Assembly: GCF_008831125.1 (NCBI RefSeq)
Contig: NZ_WBKA01000004.1
Location: 1-64,000, forward strand
Direction of reading: 5' to 3'
Length of the DNA: 64,000 bases
From: Pseudoclavibacter caeni
GTDB taxonomy: Bacteria; Actinomycetota; Actinomycetes; Actinomycetales; Microbacteriaceae
Positions 49,959 through 58,682 of the stretch are shown here, one piece after another. The notes below the pieces were generated by a model. That model ran no database searches. It had not been told where the DNA came from and saw nothing but the letters and a program-made list of their open reading frames with translations. How positions within the stretch are numbered: position 1 is the first letter of the stretch; each line of letters begins with the position of its first letter. Both the position numbers and the translations under genes were made by a program.

Positions 49959-51296
49959 CTACGCCTCGGGCGGCCGGGCCTCGGCCGCCGCGGCGGCAGC
50001 CCGGGGCAGCGCGGCCGCGATGCGGTCGACGATCTCGGCGTCATGCGCGGCCGACACGAACCACGCCTCGTATGCCGACGGCGGCGCCGCCACGCCCTGG
50101 TCGAGCAGCGCGTGGAAGAACGGCGCGTACCGCCAGGTCTCGCTCGCCCGCACCTGCGCATAGTCGGTCAGCGGCCCGTCGTGCTCCCCGAACGCGATCG
50201 AGAACAGCGACCCGGCGGTCTGGATGCGGTGGGCCACCCCGGCCGCGTCGAGCGCCTCGCCGATCGCGTCTCGCAGAGCGGCGCTGGCCGCGTCCACCCG
50301 CTCGTACACCGTGGCGTCCGCCAGCCGCAGCGTGGTGATCCCGCCCGCGATCGCCAGCGGGTTGCCGCTCAGCGTGCCCGCCTGGTACACAGGTCCCACC
50401 GGCGCGAGCAGGTCCATGACCCCGGCGCGCCCGCCGACCGCGGCGATCGGCATGCCTCCGCCGATGACCTTGCCGAAGGTCATCAGATCCGGCCGATACG
50501 GCTCCGCCGCGTCCGCGTTCTCCAGCCCCCACCAGCCACACTCGCTCACCCGGAACCCGGTGAGCACCTCGTCATACGTGACCAGCGCGCCATGCGCGTG
50601 GGCGATGTCGATGATCCCGGCGTTAAACCCCGGCAGCGGGGCGACGACGCCCATGTTCGCCGCCGCGGCCTCCACGATGATTCCGGCGATGTCATCCCCG
50701 CGCTCGTCGAACACCCGGCGCACCGCGTCGAGGTCGTTATACGGCAGCACGATCGTCTGCGCGCTCGTCGCCGCCGTGACCCCCGCCGAGGCCGGTAGCC
50801 CGAACGTCGCGAGCCCGGAGCCCGCGTCGACAAGCAGCGAGTCGGAGTGCCCGTGATACAGCCCGGAGAACTTCACGATCAGATCCCGCCCGGTCGCCCC
50901 GCGCATGAGCCGGATCGCCGTCATCGTCGCCTCGGTGCCCGTCGACACGAAGCGCAGCCGCTCCACCGGCCGCACCCCGGCCCGCTCGACCCGGGCGGCG
51001 ACGAGCTCGGCGAGCTCCGCCTCCCCCTCGATCGGCGCGCCGAACGACAGCCCCCGGGCCGCCGCCTCCTGCACCGCCGCCACGACGTGCGGCTCGGCAT
51101 GGCCGAGCAGCGCCGGCCCCCACGACCCGACCAGGTCGATGTACTGACGCCCCTCCACGTCGGTGACGGTCGCGCCAGACGCGCTCGCGATGAAGCGGGG
51201 CACCCCGCCCACCGAGCCGAACGCGCGCACGGGCGAGTCGACCCCGCCCGGGATGATGCGCGCGGAACGCTCGAACAGCTCTGCATTCGTGGTCAT
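49959..51296 (-). CDS. hemL: glutamate-1-semialdehyde 2,1-aminomutase
   Basis: PLP-dependent isomerase that makes 5-aminolevulinate from glutamate 1-semialdehyde, the step after HemA. 445 residues from ATG 51296 (GAGGAC upstream). [15 protein letters not shown] and the Schiff-base lysine in [11 protein letters not shown] are intact; the [13 protein letters not shown] block is typical. Last gene of the minus-strand hem cluster, 96 bp after hemB. The Ala/Glu tail is of low complexity. Confidence 0.97.
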   Translation of the reverse strand: MTTNAELFERSARIIPGGVDSPVRAFGSVGGVPRFIASASGATVTDVEGRQYIDLVGSWGPALLGHAEPHVVAAVQEAAARGLSFGAPIEGEAELAELVAARVERAGVRPVERLRFVSTGTEATMTAIRLMRGATGRDLIVKFSGLYHGHSDSLLVDAGSGLATFGLPASAGVTAATSAQTIVLPYNDLDAVRRVFDERGDDIAGIIVEAAAANMGVVAPLPGFNAGIIDIAHAHGALVTYDEVLTGFRVSECGWWGLENADAAEPYRPDLMTFGKVIGGGMPIAAVGGRAGVMDLLAPVGPVYQAGTLSGNPLAIAGGITTLRLADATVYERVDAASAALRDAIGEALDAAGVAHRIQTAGSLFSIAFGEHDGPLTDYAQVRASETWRYAPFFHALLDQGVAAPPSAYEAWFVSAAHDAEIVDRIAAALPRAAAAAAEARPPEA

Positions 51297-51392
51297 GTTC
51301 GTCCTCTTCTTCTCCCGCTCTCTGGTCTTCACCGGCCGTGCCCGCCATGGGGCCGGCGGTCGCCGGCACGGCCGCGCCGGTGACCGGGCCGC

Positions 51393-52454
51393 TCAGGCGG
51401 CGAAGTCGCCCGTGCGCAGGCGCTCGGCCAGCTCGATCGCCCAGTAGGTGAGCAGCCCGTCGGCTCCGGCCCGGAAGATGCCCGTGACGGCCTCGTCGAT
51501 GACCCGCTCGCGCTGCAGCCAGCCGTTCGCGGCCGCCGCCTCGATCGCAGCGTACTCCCCGGAGACCTGGTAGGCCCACACCGGGACGGGGCTCGTCTGC
51601 GCGACCCGGTAGAGCACGTCGAGGAACGACGCGGCGGGCTTGACCATGACGATGTCCGCGCCCTCCGCGACGTCCAGGCTCGCCTCGCGCACACCCTCGC
51701 GACCGTTGGCGGGATCCTGCTGGTACGTGCGGCGGTCGCCGCGCAGCTGCGAGTCGACGGCCTCTCGGAACGGCCCGTAGAACCCGGAGGCGTACTTCGC
51801 CGAGTAGGCGAGCAGCAGCACGTCCTGGAACCCGTTCGCGTCGAGCACGTCGCGCAGGTAGCCGATCTGGCCGTCCATCATGCCGCTCGGGGCGAGCATC
51901 CGCGACCCGGCGCGCGCCTGGGCCAGGGCCATCGCCCCGTACCGCTCGAGGGTCGCATCGTTGTCGACGGTGCCGTCCGCGTCGAGCACGCCACAGTGGC
52001 CGTGGTCGGTGAACTCGTCCAGGCACAGGTCGGACTGGATCACGAGCGCGTCGCCGACCTCGGGCACGAGGGCGCGCAGGGCGCGCTGCACGATGCCGTC
52101 CTCGGCGTCCGCCTGCGAGCCGACCGCGTCGAGGTGAGCGGGGATGCCGAACAGGTTGATGCCGCCGACACCGGCCTCGGCCGCGCGCACCGCGATGCGG
52201 CGCAGCGAGTCGATCGTGTGCTGCTGCTGGCCGGGCAGCGAGGCGATGTCCACCGGCTCGTCGATGCCCTCGCGCACGAACAGGGGCAGGGTCAGCTGCG
52301 CGGGGTCGATGCGTGTCTCGCGCATCATGCGGCGCACCGCCGGGGTGACCCGGCCACGGCGCGGGCGTACCCGGGGGAAGGCCGCGAGCGCGGGGGCTCC
52401 CGGGGTGTCGGTGGTGAAACGCGGCGCTGCGGCCGCGGGCTGGGCGTGAGTCAT
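51393..52454 (-). CDS. hemB: delta-aminolevulinic acid dehydratase
   Basis: Joins two 5-aminolevulinates into porphobilinogen. 353 residues from ATG 52454 with AAGGAG. The catalytic lysines lie in LAYSAKYASGFYGPFR and MVKPAASFLD. The metal-loop segment DLCLDEFTDHGHCG has two of the usual three zinc cysteines, so metal use may differ from the classic zinc form. It is 40 bp after hemD. Confidence 0.97.
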   Translation of the reverse strand: MTHAQPAAAAPRFTTDTPGAPALAAFPRVRPRRGRVTPAVRRMMRETRIDPAQLTLPLFVREGIDEPVDIASLPGQQQHTIDSLRRIAVRAAEAGVGGINLFGIPAHLDAVGSQADAEDGIVQRALRALVPEVGDALVIQSDLCLDEFTDHGHCGVLDADGTVDNDATLERYGAMALAQARAGSRMLAPSGMMDGQIGYLRDVLDANGFQDVLLLAYSAKYASGFYGPFREAVDSQLRGDRRTYQQDPANGREGVREASLDVAEGADIVMVKPAASFLDVLYRVAQTSPVPVWAYQVSGEYAAIEAAAANGWLQRERVIDEAVTGIFRAGADGLLTYWAIELAERLRTGDFAA

Positions 52455-52494
52455 GGTGTCTCCTTCGCGTTCCGCGTCGCCCGGGCGGGCGGCG

Positions 52495-53355
52495 TCACAT
52501 CCTGCCGTGCGATCGGGGCGATCGCGAGATCGTGGTGGCGCCGGCGGCCCGGCGACCGCGGGCGGCGAGCCCGGCGACCGCGTCGAGGAGCCCCTCGGCG
52601 TCGTGTGGGTCGGCGACGGCGGCGACCTCAAGGCCGACCGCACGGGCGTCGTCAGCGGTCTGCGGCCCCATCGCCACGAGCGCCGTCTGCGTGCGGGCCG
52701 CGCCGAACTGGATGGCGATCTGCCGGGCGACGGTGCCGCTGGTGACCAGCGTGGCGTCGAGCGCGCCACGGCGGACGTCCTCGATCACCCGCTGGTCAAG
52801 GGCCACCCCGATCATCCGGTACGCGACCGGGTCGGCCACCGTCCAGCCGCGCCCGGCGAGCCCGCGGGCGAGCGTGTCGTGCGCCTGCGCCGAGCGGGGG
52901 AGGACGACCGTGGTGCCCGGCTCCGCGGGTGCGGGCAGGGCGGCGACGAGGCCCGCCGCGCTGTGATCGGCGGGGACGAGCACCTCGTCGGCGCGCACGC
53001 CGGCGATCGCCTGCGCCGCACGGGCGGTCGCCGACCCCACCGCGGCGACGCGGGTGCCGGCGGGCACGGTGGCCCCGTGATCGACGAGGACGCGGGCCGC
53101 GCGGGCGCTGGTGAGCACGAGCCAGGCGACGTCCCCGGCCGCGAGCCGAGCCAGCGCCGCGTCGAGAGGGCGCTCGTCGACCGGCGGCACCGCGCGCACG
53201 AGCTCGGCGAGCACCGGGTCGCCGCCCCGGGCGCGGACGCGGCGGGCCATCCGCTCGCCGCGCTCGCCCGACCAGGGCACGAGCACCCGCCAGCCGGCCA
53301 GGTCGCTTGGGGCGGTCCGCTCCGCCTGCGCCCTCGCCTCCGCCGGAGCGGTCAT
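52495..53355 (-). CDS. hemD: uroporphyrinogen-III synthase
   Basis: Closes hydroxymethylbilane with ring-D inversion. 286 residues in two alternating alpha/beta domains; weakly conserved family, but LVLTSARAARVL, AVGSATARAA and TLVTSGTVARQ fit, and the position after hemC is decisive. It overlaps hemC by 4 nt (ATGA). No methyltransferase domain is fused. Confidence 0.9.
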   Translation of the reverse strand: MTAPAEARAQAERTAPSDLAGWRVLVPWSGERGERMARRVRARGGDPVLAELVRAVPPVDERPLDAALARLAAGDVAWLVLTSARAARVLVDHGATVPAGTRVAAVGSATARAAQAIAGVRADEVLVPADHSAAGLVAALPAPAEPGTTVVLPRSAQAHDTLARGLAGRGWTVADPVAYRMIGVALDQRVIEDVRRGALDATLVTSGTVARQIAIQFGAARTQTALVAMGPQTADDARAVGLEVAAVADPHDAEGLLDAVAGLAARGRRAAGATTISRSPRSHGRM

Positions 53356-54545
53356 CGGCGCGACTCCCCGGAGACATCCGTCGCGTCGGGGTGGTCGCCG
53401 ACGGCCGGGGCCGGCACAGCGGGACGACCGGCCGTCGACCCGTGCGGTGCGACTGGCCCGTGCAGTGTCGCCGGCCCGTCCTGTGGCGCCGGCCCGTCCA
53501 GGGGCGCCGTGGCGTCAGCGGCCCGCTCGGCGAGCACCTCGGCGGCGGCGATGACCCGGTCGGCGCCGGCGGCGACGAGCCGGCGAGCGATCCCCTCCCC
53601 AGCCGCGGTGGCCCAAGCCGTGATCCGCGCCGCGTCCGCATACGCCGGCACGTCGTCGAGGGTGACGTCCAGGGCGACGTCCCCGGGCTGCGGGCCGGGC
53701 GCCTCGACCGCGTCGACGACGTCATAGACGCGGGCGCGCACGAGCACGGCGCCGTCGGCGGCGACCGTCGCGTGCACACCCACCGGGGCGGCGCAGCCGC
53801 TGCCGAGCCCCGCGAGCACGGCCCGCTCGAGCGTCGCGGCGAGTCGGGTGGCCGGGTCGTCGAGCACATCGACGAGCGCGGCCTCGTCGCGGCGGGTCTC
53901 CACCGCGAGCACGCCCTGTGCGGGAGCTGGCACCCAGGCGTCAGCGGCGAGCGGGTGCACGGTCAGGTCGGCGCGGCCGAGCGGGGTCGCGAGCAGCGAG
54001 CCGCCGGTGACGTCCGCGGCCGGGTCGAGGCGGGCGAGCCCCGCCGCGGCGAGCACCACGCCGTCCAGATCGGCGTCGAGGCGGGCCAGACGGCTGTCGA
54101 CGTTGCCGCGAATGTCGACCACGCGGGCGTCAGGACGCAGCCGGCGCACCTGTGCCTGGCGTCGGGTCGACCCGGTGCCGATCCGGGCGCCGGCGGGCAG
54201 CGTCGCCGGGGTCTGGCCCGCACGCGTGACGAGGACGTCGCGCACGTCCGCACGGCGGGGCATCGCCGCGATCTCGAGGCGGGTCTCCGCCGCGGTCGGC
54301 AGGTCCTTGCACGAGTGCACGACGAGGTCGATCTCCCCGGCGGCGAGCGCCTCGCGCAGCGCCGTGGCGAACACGCCGACCCCGCCGATCGTCGCCAGCG
54401 AGGCCCGGTTGACGTCGCCGTGAGTGACGACGCGGACGAGCTCGACGGGGCGTCCGGTGGCCGCCTCCAGCGCGCGGGCGACCTGACGGGACTGGGCGAC
54501 GGCGAGGCGGGAGCCTCGCGTGCCCAGACGCAGCGGTGCGGTCAT
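53352..54545 (-). CDS. hemC: hydroxymethylbilane synthase (porphobilinogen deaminase)
   Basis: Polymerises four porphobilinogens on a covalent dipyrromethane cofactor attached to C251 (GSGCAAPVG). 397 residues, well above the usual 310 or so: the extra C-terminal 55 or more residues are Pro/Ala/Gly-rich and include three 6-residue repeats (PLDGPA, PQDGPA, TLHGPV). The catalytic-site sequence THGD, SCKDLP and GTGSTRRQ is normal. Overlaps hemY and hemD by 4 nt each. Confidence 0.96.
   Translation of the reverse strand: MTAPLRLGTRGSRLAVAQSRQVARALEAATGRPVELVRVVTHGDVNRASLATIGGVGVFATALREALAAGEIDLVVHSCKDLPTAAETRLEIAAMPRRADVRDVLVTRAGQTPATLPAGARIGTGSTRRQAQVRRLRPDARVVDIRGNVDSRLARLDADLDGVVLAAAGLARLDPAADVTGGSLLATPLGRADLTVHPLAADAWVPAPAQGVLAVETRRDEAALVDVLDDPATRLAATLERAVLAGLGSGCAAPVGVHATVAADGAVLVRARVYDVVDAVEAPGPQPGDVALDVTLDDVPAYADAARITAWATAAGEGIARRLVAAGADRVIAAAEVLAERAADATAPLDGPAPQDGPATLHGPVAPHGSTAGRPAVPAPAVGDHPDATDVSGESRR
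53455..53508. repeat. three 18-bp tandem repeats in hemC
   Basis: Units at 53455-53472, 53473-53490 and 53491-53508 each begin GGCCCGT and end CGCC, with a few changes between them. They encode the 6-residue tail repeats of HemC, keep frame, and lie outside the catalytic core. Confidence 0.8.
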
Positions 54546-56101
54546 CGGTGCTCCTCTCCCTCTCCTCGGTCAGCGCCCGGCACTCCCCTGCCGACACCCG
54601 GCGTCGCCCGGTCGGCGTCTGGTGCTCCCCCGTCGGCACCCGGCGCGACGCGACGGCCGGCGGGGGCGGCCACGAGGCGCTCGGCGCGATCGACGGCGTC
54701 GGGCAGCACCGAGGCGAGCCCGGTGCCCGACAGCCATGATCCCACCACGGCGAGATCGCCGCACGCGGCGGCGAACGCATGCACGGCCTCGCGCAGCCGG
54801 TCGGCGTCGAGGCTCGGCTGCACGTTGTCCCAGCGGTGCACCACGGCACCCGCGACCCGGGCCGGGTCGAGGTCGAGGCCGGTCAGCGCGGACGCGTCAG
54901 CGAGCCCCCGGGCGACGAGCGCCTCGTCGTCGGGGTCGGCGGGCTGCCCAGCCCGCCCATAGCTCAGGCGCAGCACATGGCGACCCGACCGCCCGCCCCG
55001 GGCGGGATCCCGGGCGGCCTCGGCCGCCCAGGCCCATTTCGCGGTCGCGTGGGTCATCGCCTTGGCCGCGACCCCCGGGACGTCCGGGGTGACGAGCATC
55101 CCCGTGCCGCGCGGCTGGGCGTCGAGCCGGGCGTCGTCGACGACGAGGGTGACCAAGGCGATGTGCGCCGGCTCCGGCCAGGTGACGTCGCGCAGGTCCC
55201 GGGCCCCGGCGTCAGCGAGCAGCCGCAGCGCCGGTCGGGCGGTGGTGGCGAGCACGACCTGCGGGGCGTGCAGCCGCTCGCGGCCCGCGGGACCGGCGAC
55301 CTCGACCGACCACCCGGACGCGTCGCGGGCGAGCGCGACGACCCGGGCGTGCGTGCGCACCGTGCCGCCCTGCTCGGCGATCACGGCGACCAGTCGGTCG
55401 GTGAGCGTGTGCATGCCGCCGGCGAGCCCGCGCACGGCTGAGCCCGGCGCCCGCTGCGCCTGCAGCCGGGCGACCGCGGCGCTGAGCGACCCGGTCCGGT
55501 CGAGCTCGGCGAGGAGGCCGGGGGCGACCGCGGCGACCGGCATCCGGTCGGGGTCGCCCGAGTAGATGCCGCCGGCGACTGGGGCGACGAGCCGGCGCAC
55601 CACCGCCTCCCCCATCCGGGCGCGTACGAGCGGGCCGAGCAGCACGGGCTCGCCGGCGGCCGCACCGGTGACCGTGGCGGGCAGGGCGAGATCGCGACGG
55701 GCGCGCGCCACGCCGTCCGGCCCGATCGCGGTGAGGAGCTCCGGGGCGTCGAGGTCGCCGGGGATGCCGAGCATGCCCGTCCGCGGCAGCGGGCACACCG
55801 CGAGGCGGGGCGCGCCACTGGCGTCAGGCTCGGCGAACCCGGCCCACGCGCCGGCGGGGTTCGGTGCGACGATCGCGTCGCCGAGCCCGAGCTCGGCCAA
55901 CAGCGGCGCGACCCGGCCGCCGCGGGTGGCGAACGACTCCGTGCCCGCGTCGAGCTCGAGACCCGCGAGCCGGTGCCCGGTGACCGGGCCGCCCGCGTGG
56001 CCGGCGGTCTCGAGCACAAGGGCCGACCGGCCGGCCCGGCCCGCCGTCCACGCCGCGGCGAGACCCGCGATCCCCCCGCCGATGACGATGACGTCGGCCA
56101 T
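54542..56101 (-). CDS. hemY: protoporphyrinogen/coproporphyrinogen III oxidase
   Basis: FAD-dependent oxidase; in actinobacteria the family generally makes coproporphyrin III (CgoX role). 519 residues from ATG 56101: FAD-binding GGGIAGLAAAW at about 8-18, LVLETAGHAGG, and the C-terminal SWLSGTGLASVL. The tail has four degenerate 7-residue repeats rich in Gly, Pro, Asp and Arg. ATG overlaps the hemE stop (TGATG); it overlaps hemC by 4 nt. hemQ and a ferrochelatase are not in the cluster. Confidence 0.93.
   Translation of the reverse strand: MADVIVIGGGIAGLAAAWTAGRAGRSALVLETAGHAGGPVTGHRLAGLELDAGTESFATRGGRVAPLLAELGLGDAIVAPNPAGAWAGFAEPDASGAPRLAVCPLPRTGMLGIPGDLDAPELLTAIGPDGVARARRDLALPATVTGAAAGEPVLLGPLVRARMGEAVVRRLVAPVAGGIYSGDPDRMPVAAVAPGLLAELDRTGSLSAAVARLQAQRAPGSAVRGLAGGMHTLTDRLVAVIAEQGGTVRTHARVVALARDASGWSVEVAGPAGRERLHAPQVVLATTARPALRLLADAGARDLRDVTWPEPAHIALVTLVVDDARLDAQPRGTGMLVTPDVPGVAAKAMTHATAKWAWAAEAARDPARGGRSGRHVLRLSYGRAGQPADPDDEALVARGLADASALTGLDLDPARVAGAVVHRWDNVQPSLDADRLREAVHAFAAACGDLAVVGSWLSGTGLASVLPDAVDRAERLVAAPAGRRVAPGADGGAPDADRATPGVGRGVPGADRGEGEEHR
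54563..54646. repeat. four degenerate 21-bp repeats in the hemY tail
   Basis: Four 21-bp units encode APGADGG, APDADRA, TPGVGRG and VPGADRG. They lie just before the hemC start and keep frame; together with the hemC repeats they give two neighbouring proteins repetitive tails. Confidence 0.7.
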
Positions 56102-57189
56102 CAGCGCTCCGCCTCCCAGTCGTGGACGTGCGCGACCAGGGCGGTGAGCACGTCCGGGTCGGTCTGCGGCGGCACGCCGTGACCGAGGTTGAACACGTGC
56201 CCGGCCGCCTTCCGGCCGGCGGCGAGGATGCGGTCGGTCGCGGCGAGCCGGGGCGCCTCCGGGGCACCGAGCCAGGCCGGGTCGAGGTTGCCCTGCACCG
56301 GCACGTCCGGGCCGAGCAGCTCGATCGCCCGGTCGAGGGGCGTGCGGTGGTCGACGCCCACGGCGTCGGCGCCCGCGTCCCGCAGGTCGGCGAGCAGCCC
56401 CGGGCACACGAGCCCGAAGTGGATGCGCGGCACGCCCCGGCCGGCCGGGTCGACCAGGTCGGCGACGCCGGCGAGCGCCCGGGCGGAGGCGTCGCGCACC
56501 CGCGAGCGGTAGACCTCCGGGGCGAGCGAGCCGGCCCACGAGTCGAACAGTTGCACGGCAGAGGCGCCGGCGAGCACCTGGGCGCGCAGGAACGCGGCCG
56601 AGTAATCGGCCATCCGGGTCACGAGCGCCCGCCAGGTCTCCGGCTCGGCGAGCATGAGCGTGCGGGCGGCGAGGTGATCCTTCGACGGTCCGCCCTCGAC
56701 GAGGTAGGCGGCAAGGGTGAACGGCGCCCCTGCGAAGCCGATCAGTGGCACGTCGCCGAGCTCGGCGACCGCGAGTGCCGCGGCCCGGGCGACCGGGGCG
56801 AACGCGTCCGTGGGCAGCTCGGGCAGCGCCCGCACGTCGGCCATCGTGCGCACCGGGCGGGCGAGCACGGGGCCGCGACCGGGGACGATGTCGACGTCGA
56901 CGCCGGCGAGCCGCAGCGGGATGACGATGTCGCTGAACAGCACCGCCGCGTCCACGCCGTGCCGACGCACCGGCTGCAGGGTGAGCTCCGCGGCGAGGTC
57001 GGGGTCGAGGCACGCGTCCAGCATCGGCACGCCGTCGCGTGCCCTGCGGTACTCGGGCAGCGAGCGGCCCGCCTGGCGCATGAACCAGACCGGGACGCGG
57101 TCGGGTCGATCGCCGCGCAGCGCGCGCACGAGCGGGGCGGACGCGGTGCCGCCGGGGCGGACGAGCGGATGGGATTCGGGGAGCTCCAC
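56101..57189 (-). CDS. hemE: uroporphyrinogen decarboxylase
   Basis: Removes four carboxyl groups to give coproporphyrinogen III. TIM barrel; the substrate-binding N-terminus VPVWFMRQAGRSLPEYR and the block FSDIVIPL are clear. I start at GTG 57189 (VELPESHPLV, 362 residues) because a -10 CACAAT ends 7 nt before it and homologues start close to SHPLV; ATG 57198 and ATG 57210 overlap or flank the promoter hexamer. First gene of hemE-hemY-hemC-hemD-hemB-hemL; divergent from hemA. Confidence 0.94.
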   Translation of the reverse strand: MELPESHPLVRPGGTASAPLVRALRGDRPDRVPVWFMRQAGRSLPEYRRARDGVPMLDACLDPDLAAELTLQPVRRHGVDAAVLFSDIVIPLRLAGVDVDIVPGRGPVLARPVRTMADVRALPELPTDAFAPVARAAALAVAELGDVPLIGFAGAPFTLAAYLVEGGPSKDHLAARTLMLAEPETWRALVTRMADYSAAFLRAQVLAGASAVQLFDSWAGSLAPEVYRSRVRDASARALAGVADLVDPAGRGVPRIHFGLVCPGLLADLRDAGADAVGVDHRTPLDRAIELLGPDVPVQGNLDPAWLGAPEAPRLAATDRILAAGRKAAGHVFNLGHGVPPQTDPDVLTALVAHVHDWEAER

Positions 57190-57196
57190 GAGCCCC

Positions 57197-57202
57197 ATTG
57201 TG
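57197..57202 (-). promoter_or_regulatory. hemE -10, leaderless start
   Basis: CACAAT on the minus strand ends 7 nt before GTG 57189. There is no ribosome-binding site. Confidence 0.5.
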
Positions 57203-57209
57203 GCAAACA

Positions 57210-57237
57210 TCTGACGATTTCGGGAATCGACGTCAGA
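57210..57237. promoter_or_regulatory. inverted repeat between the hemE and hemA promoters
   Basis: TCTGACG (57210-57216) and CGTCAGA (57231-57237) are perfect arms; an inner CGATT/AATCG pair overlaps them. The repeat sits between the two divergent -10 elements and covers both expected -35 regions, so one bound regulator could control hemA and the hemE operon together. Confidence 0.55.
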
Positions 57238-57241
57238 CGGC

Positions 57242-57247
57242 TAGAAT
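57242..57247 (+). promoter_or_regulatory. hemA -10, leaderless start
   Basis: TAGAAT ends 7 nt before GTG 57255. There is no ribosome-binding site. Confidence 0.55.
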
Positions 57248-57254
57248 CCCACAC

Positions 57255-58643
57255 GTGCTTCTCTGCGTGTCGTCCAGTCACAAGAACGCCCCGTTCTCCC
57301 TGCTCGGGAGCCTCTCCGGCGCGCGGGACGCGGCGCGCACGCTGGCGGCCCGGCACGAGTTCTTCACCGGCGCGGTCGCCGTCGCCACCTGCAACCGCTT
57401 CGAGGCGTACCTGGACGTCACGCAGCCGACGGGCACGGACCCCCGGTTGGCCGTCGCCGCGGCCTGGCAGGCGATCTCCGAGCACACCGGCGTCGACGTC
57501 GCCGATCTGCGCGCCCACTCGGCCGTCTACGTCGACGATGACGCGGCCGAGCACCTGTTCTCCGTGGCCGCGGGGCTCGAGTCGCTCGTCGTGGGAGAGA
57601 CGGAGATCTCCGGCCAGGTGGCCGACGCGCTCGCCCGCGCACGCGAGCTCGGCACCACTTCCCCCGGCCTGGAGCGGTTGTTCCAGACTGCCGCGCATAC
57701 CTCGCGCGAGGTGAAGAACCGCACCGGGATCGGCCGGATGGGCCGCTCGATCGTCCGCCTCGCACTCACCCTCTGCGACAGCCGCATCGTCGACTGGTCG
57801 GCGCTGCGGGTGCTGCTCATCGGCACCGGCCAGTACGCCCGGGTGACCGTGGCGGCGCTGCGCGACCGGGGCGTGCGCGACATCGCCGTGCACTCCGCGT
57901 CGGGGCGCGCCGAGACGTTCGCCCGCCCGCGCGACCTGCGCCCGGTGGACCCGGCCCAAGTCGGCGACGAGGTGGCCGCGGCGGATCTCATCGTCACCTG
58001 CACGACCGCCCCGCGGACGGTGCTCGATGCCGCGACGCTCGTCGCCGCGCGCGACGCCGCCGCCCAGCCCGCGGTCGGCCCGACGGCGGTGCCGGAGCGT
58101 CCGTCCCGGCAGCTCGTGATCGATCTGGGGATGCCCCGCAACGTCGCCGTGGACGTCGCCGACCTGCCGGACGTCGACCTGCTCGACCTCGAGACGATCC
58201 GCCTGCACGCCCCGCTCGACGAGCTGCGCAGCGACGAGGCCGCCCGCGAGCTCGTCGACGCCGCCGCCCACGACTTCCACGAGCAGCGCAACCAGCAGCG
58301 GGTCGGCCACGGGCTCGCCCGGCTGAAGTCGCTGTACTTCGACGTGCTCGATGAGGAGATCGCCCGGGCCGCCCACCACGAGCCGAGCGCGCAGGCCACG
58401 GAGAAGGCGCTGCGGCATCTCACCGGGCGGCTGCTGCACGTGACCATGCGCCGCTCCCGCGAGCTCGCCGCCCGGGACCGGCACGACGAGGTGCTCGCCG
58501 CGCTCGACGCCCTGTACGGCATCACCGCCGAGCAGGCCACCCCCGCCTCGCGGTGCGGAGCCTGCCCGATCGCCCACGAGCTGGGCGGCGGTCACCAGGC
58601 CGACGCGACCGCCGCCGAGGACGACGCGGCCGCCTCCGCCTGA
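57255..58643 (+). CDS. hemA: glutamyl-tRNA reductase
   Basis: First committed step of tetrapyrrole synthesis: NADPH-dependent reduction of glutamyl-tRNA to glutamate 1-semialdehyde. 462 residues from GTG 57255; the catalytic cysteine is C46 in ATCNRFE, followed by the NADP domain (LLIGTGQYARVTVAAL) and the helical dimerisation domain. The C-terminus has a Cys-Pro (GACPIAH), the dipeptide also found in heme-binding regulatory motifs, and an Ala/Asp tail. Divergent from hemE. Confidence 0.97.
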   Translation: MLLCVSSSHKNAPFSLLGSLSGARDAARTLAARHEFFTGAVAVATCNRFEAYLDVTQPTGTDPRLAVAAAWQAISEHTGVDVADLRAHSAVYVDDDAAEHLFSVAAGLESLVVGETEISGQVADALARARELGTTSPGLERLFQTAAHTSREVKNRTGIGRMGRSIVRLALTLCDSRIVDWSALRVLLIGTGQYARVTVAALRDRGVRDIAVHSASGRAETFARPRDLRPVDPAQVGDEVAAADLIVTCTTAPRTVLDAATLVAARDAAAQPAVGPTAVPERPSRQLVIDLGMPRNVAVDVADLPDVDLLDLETIRLHAPLDELRSDEAARELVDAAAHDFHEQRNQQRVGHGLARLKSLYFDVLDEEIARAAHHEPSAQATEKALRHLTGRLLHVTMRRSRELAARDRHDEVLAALDALYGITAEQATPASRCGACPIAHELGGGHQADATAAEDDAAASA

Positions 58644-58682
58644 CCCCGCTGCCTCCGCGAGGCAGCGCGTGGGGCGGCTCGC

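Noticed and set aside
57189-57210. hemE starting at ATG 57210 or ATG 57198
   Set aside because: Both would place the CACAAT hexamer at or after the start; GTG 57189 fits the homologous N-terminus and the leaderless pattern. An experiment could still overturn this.
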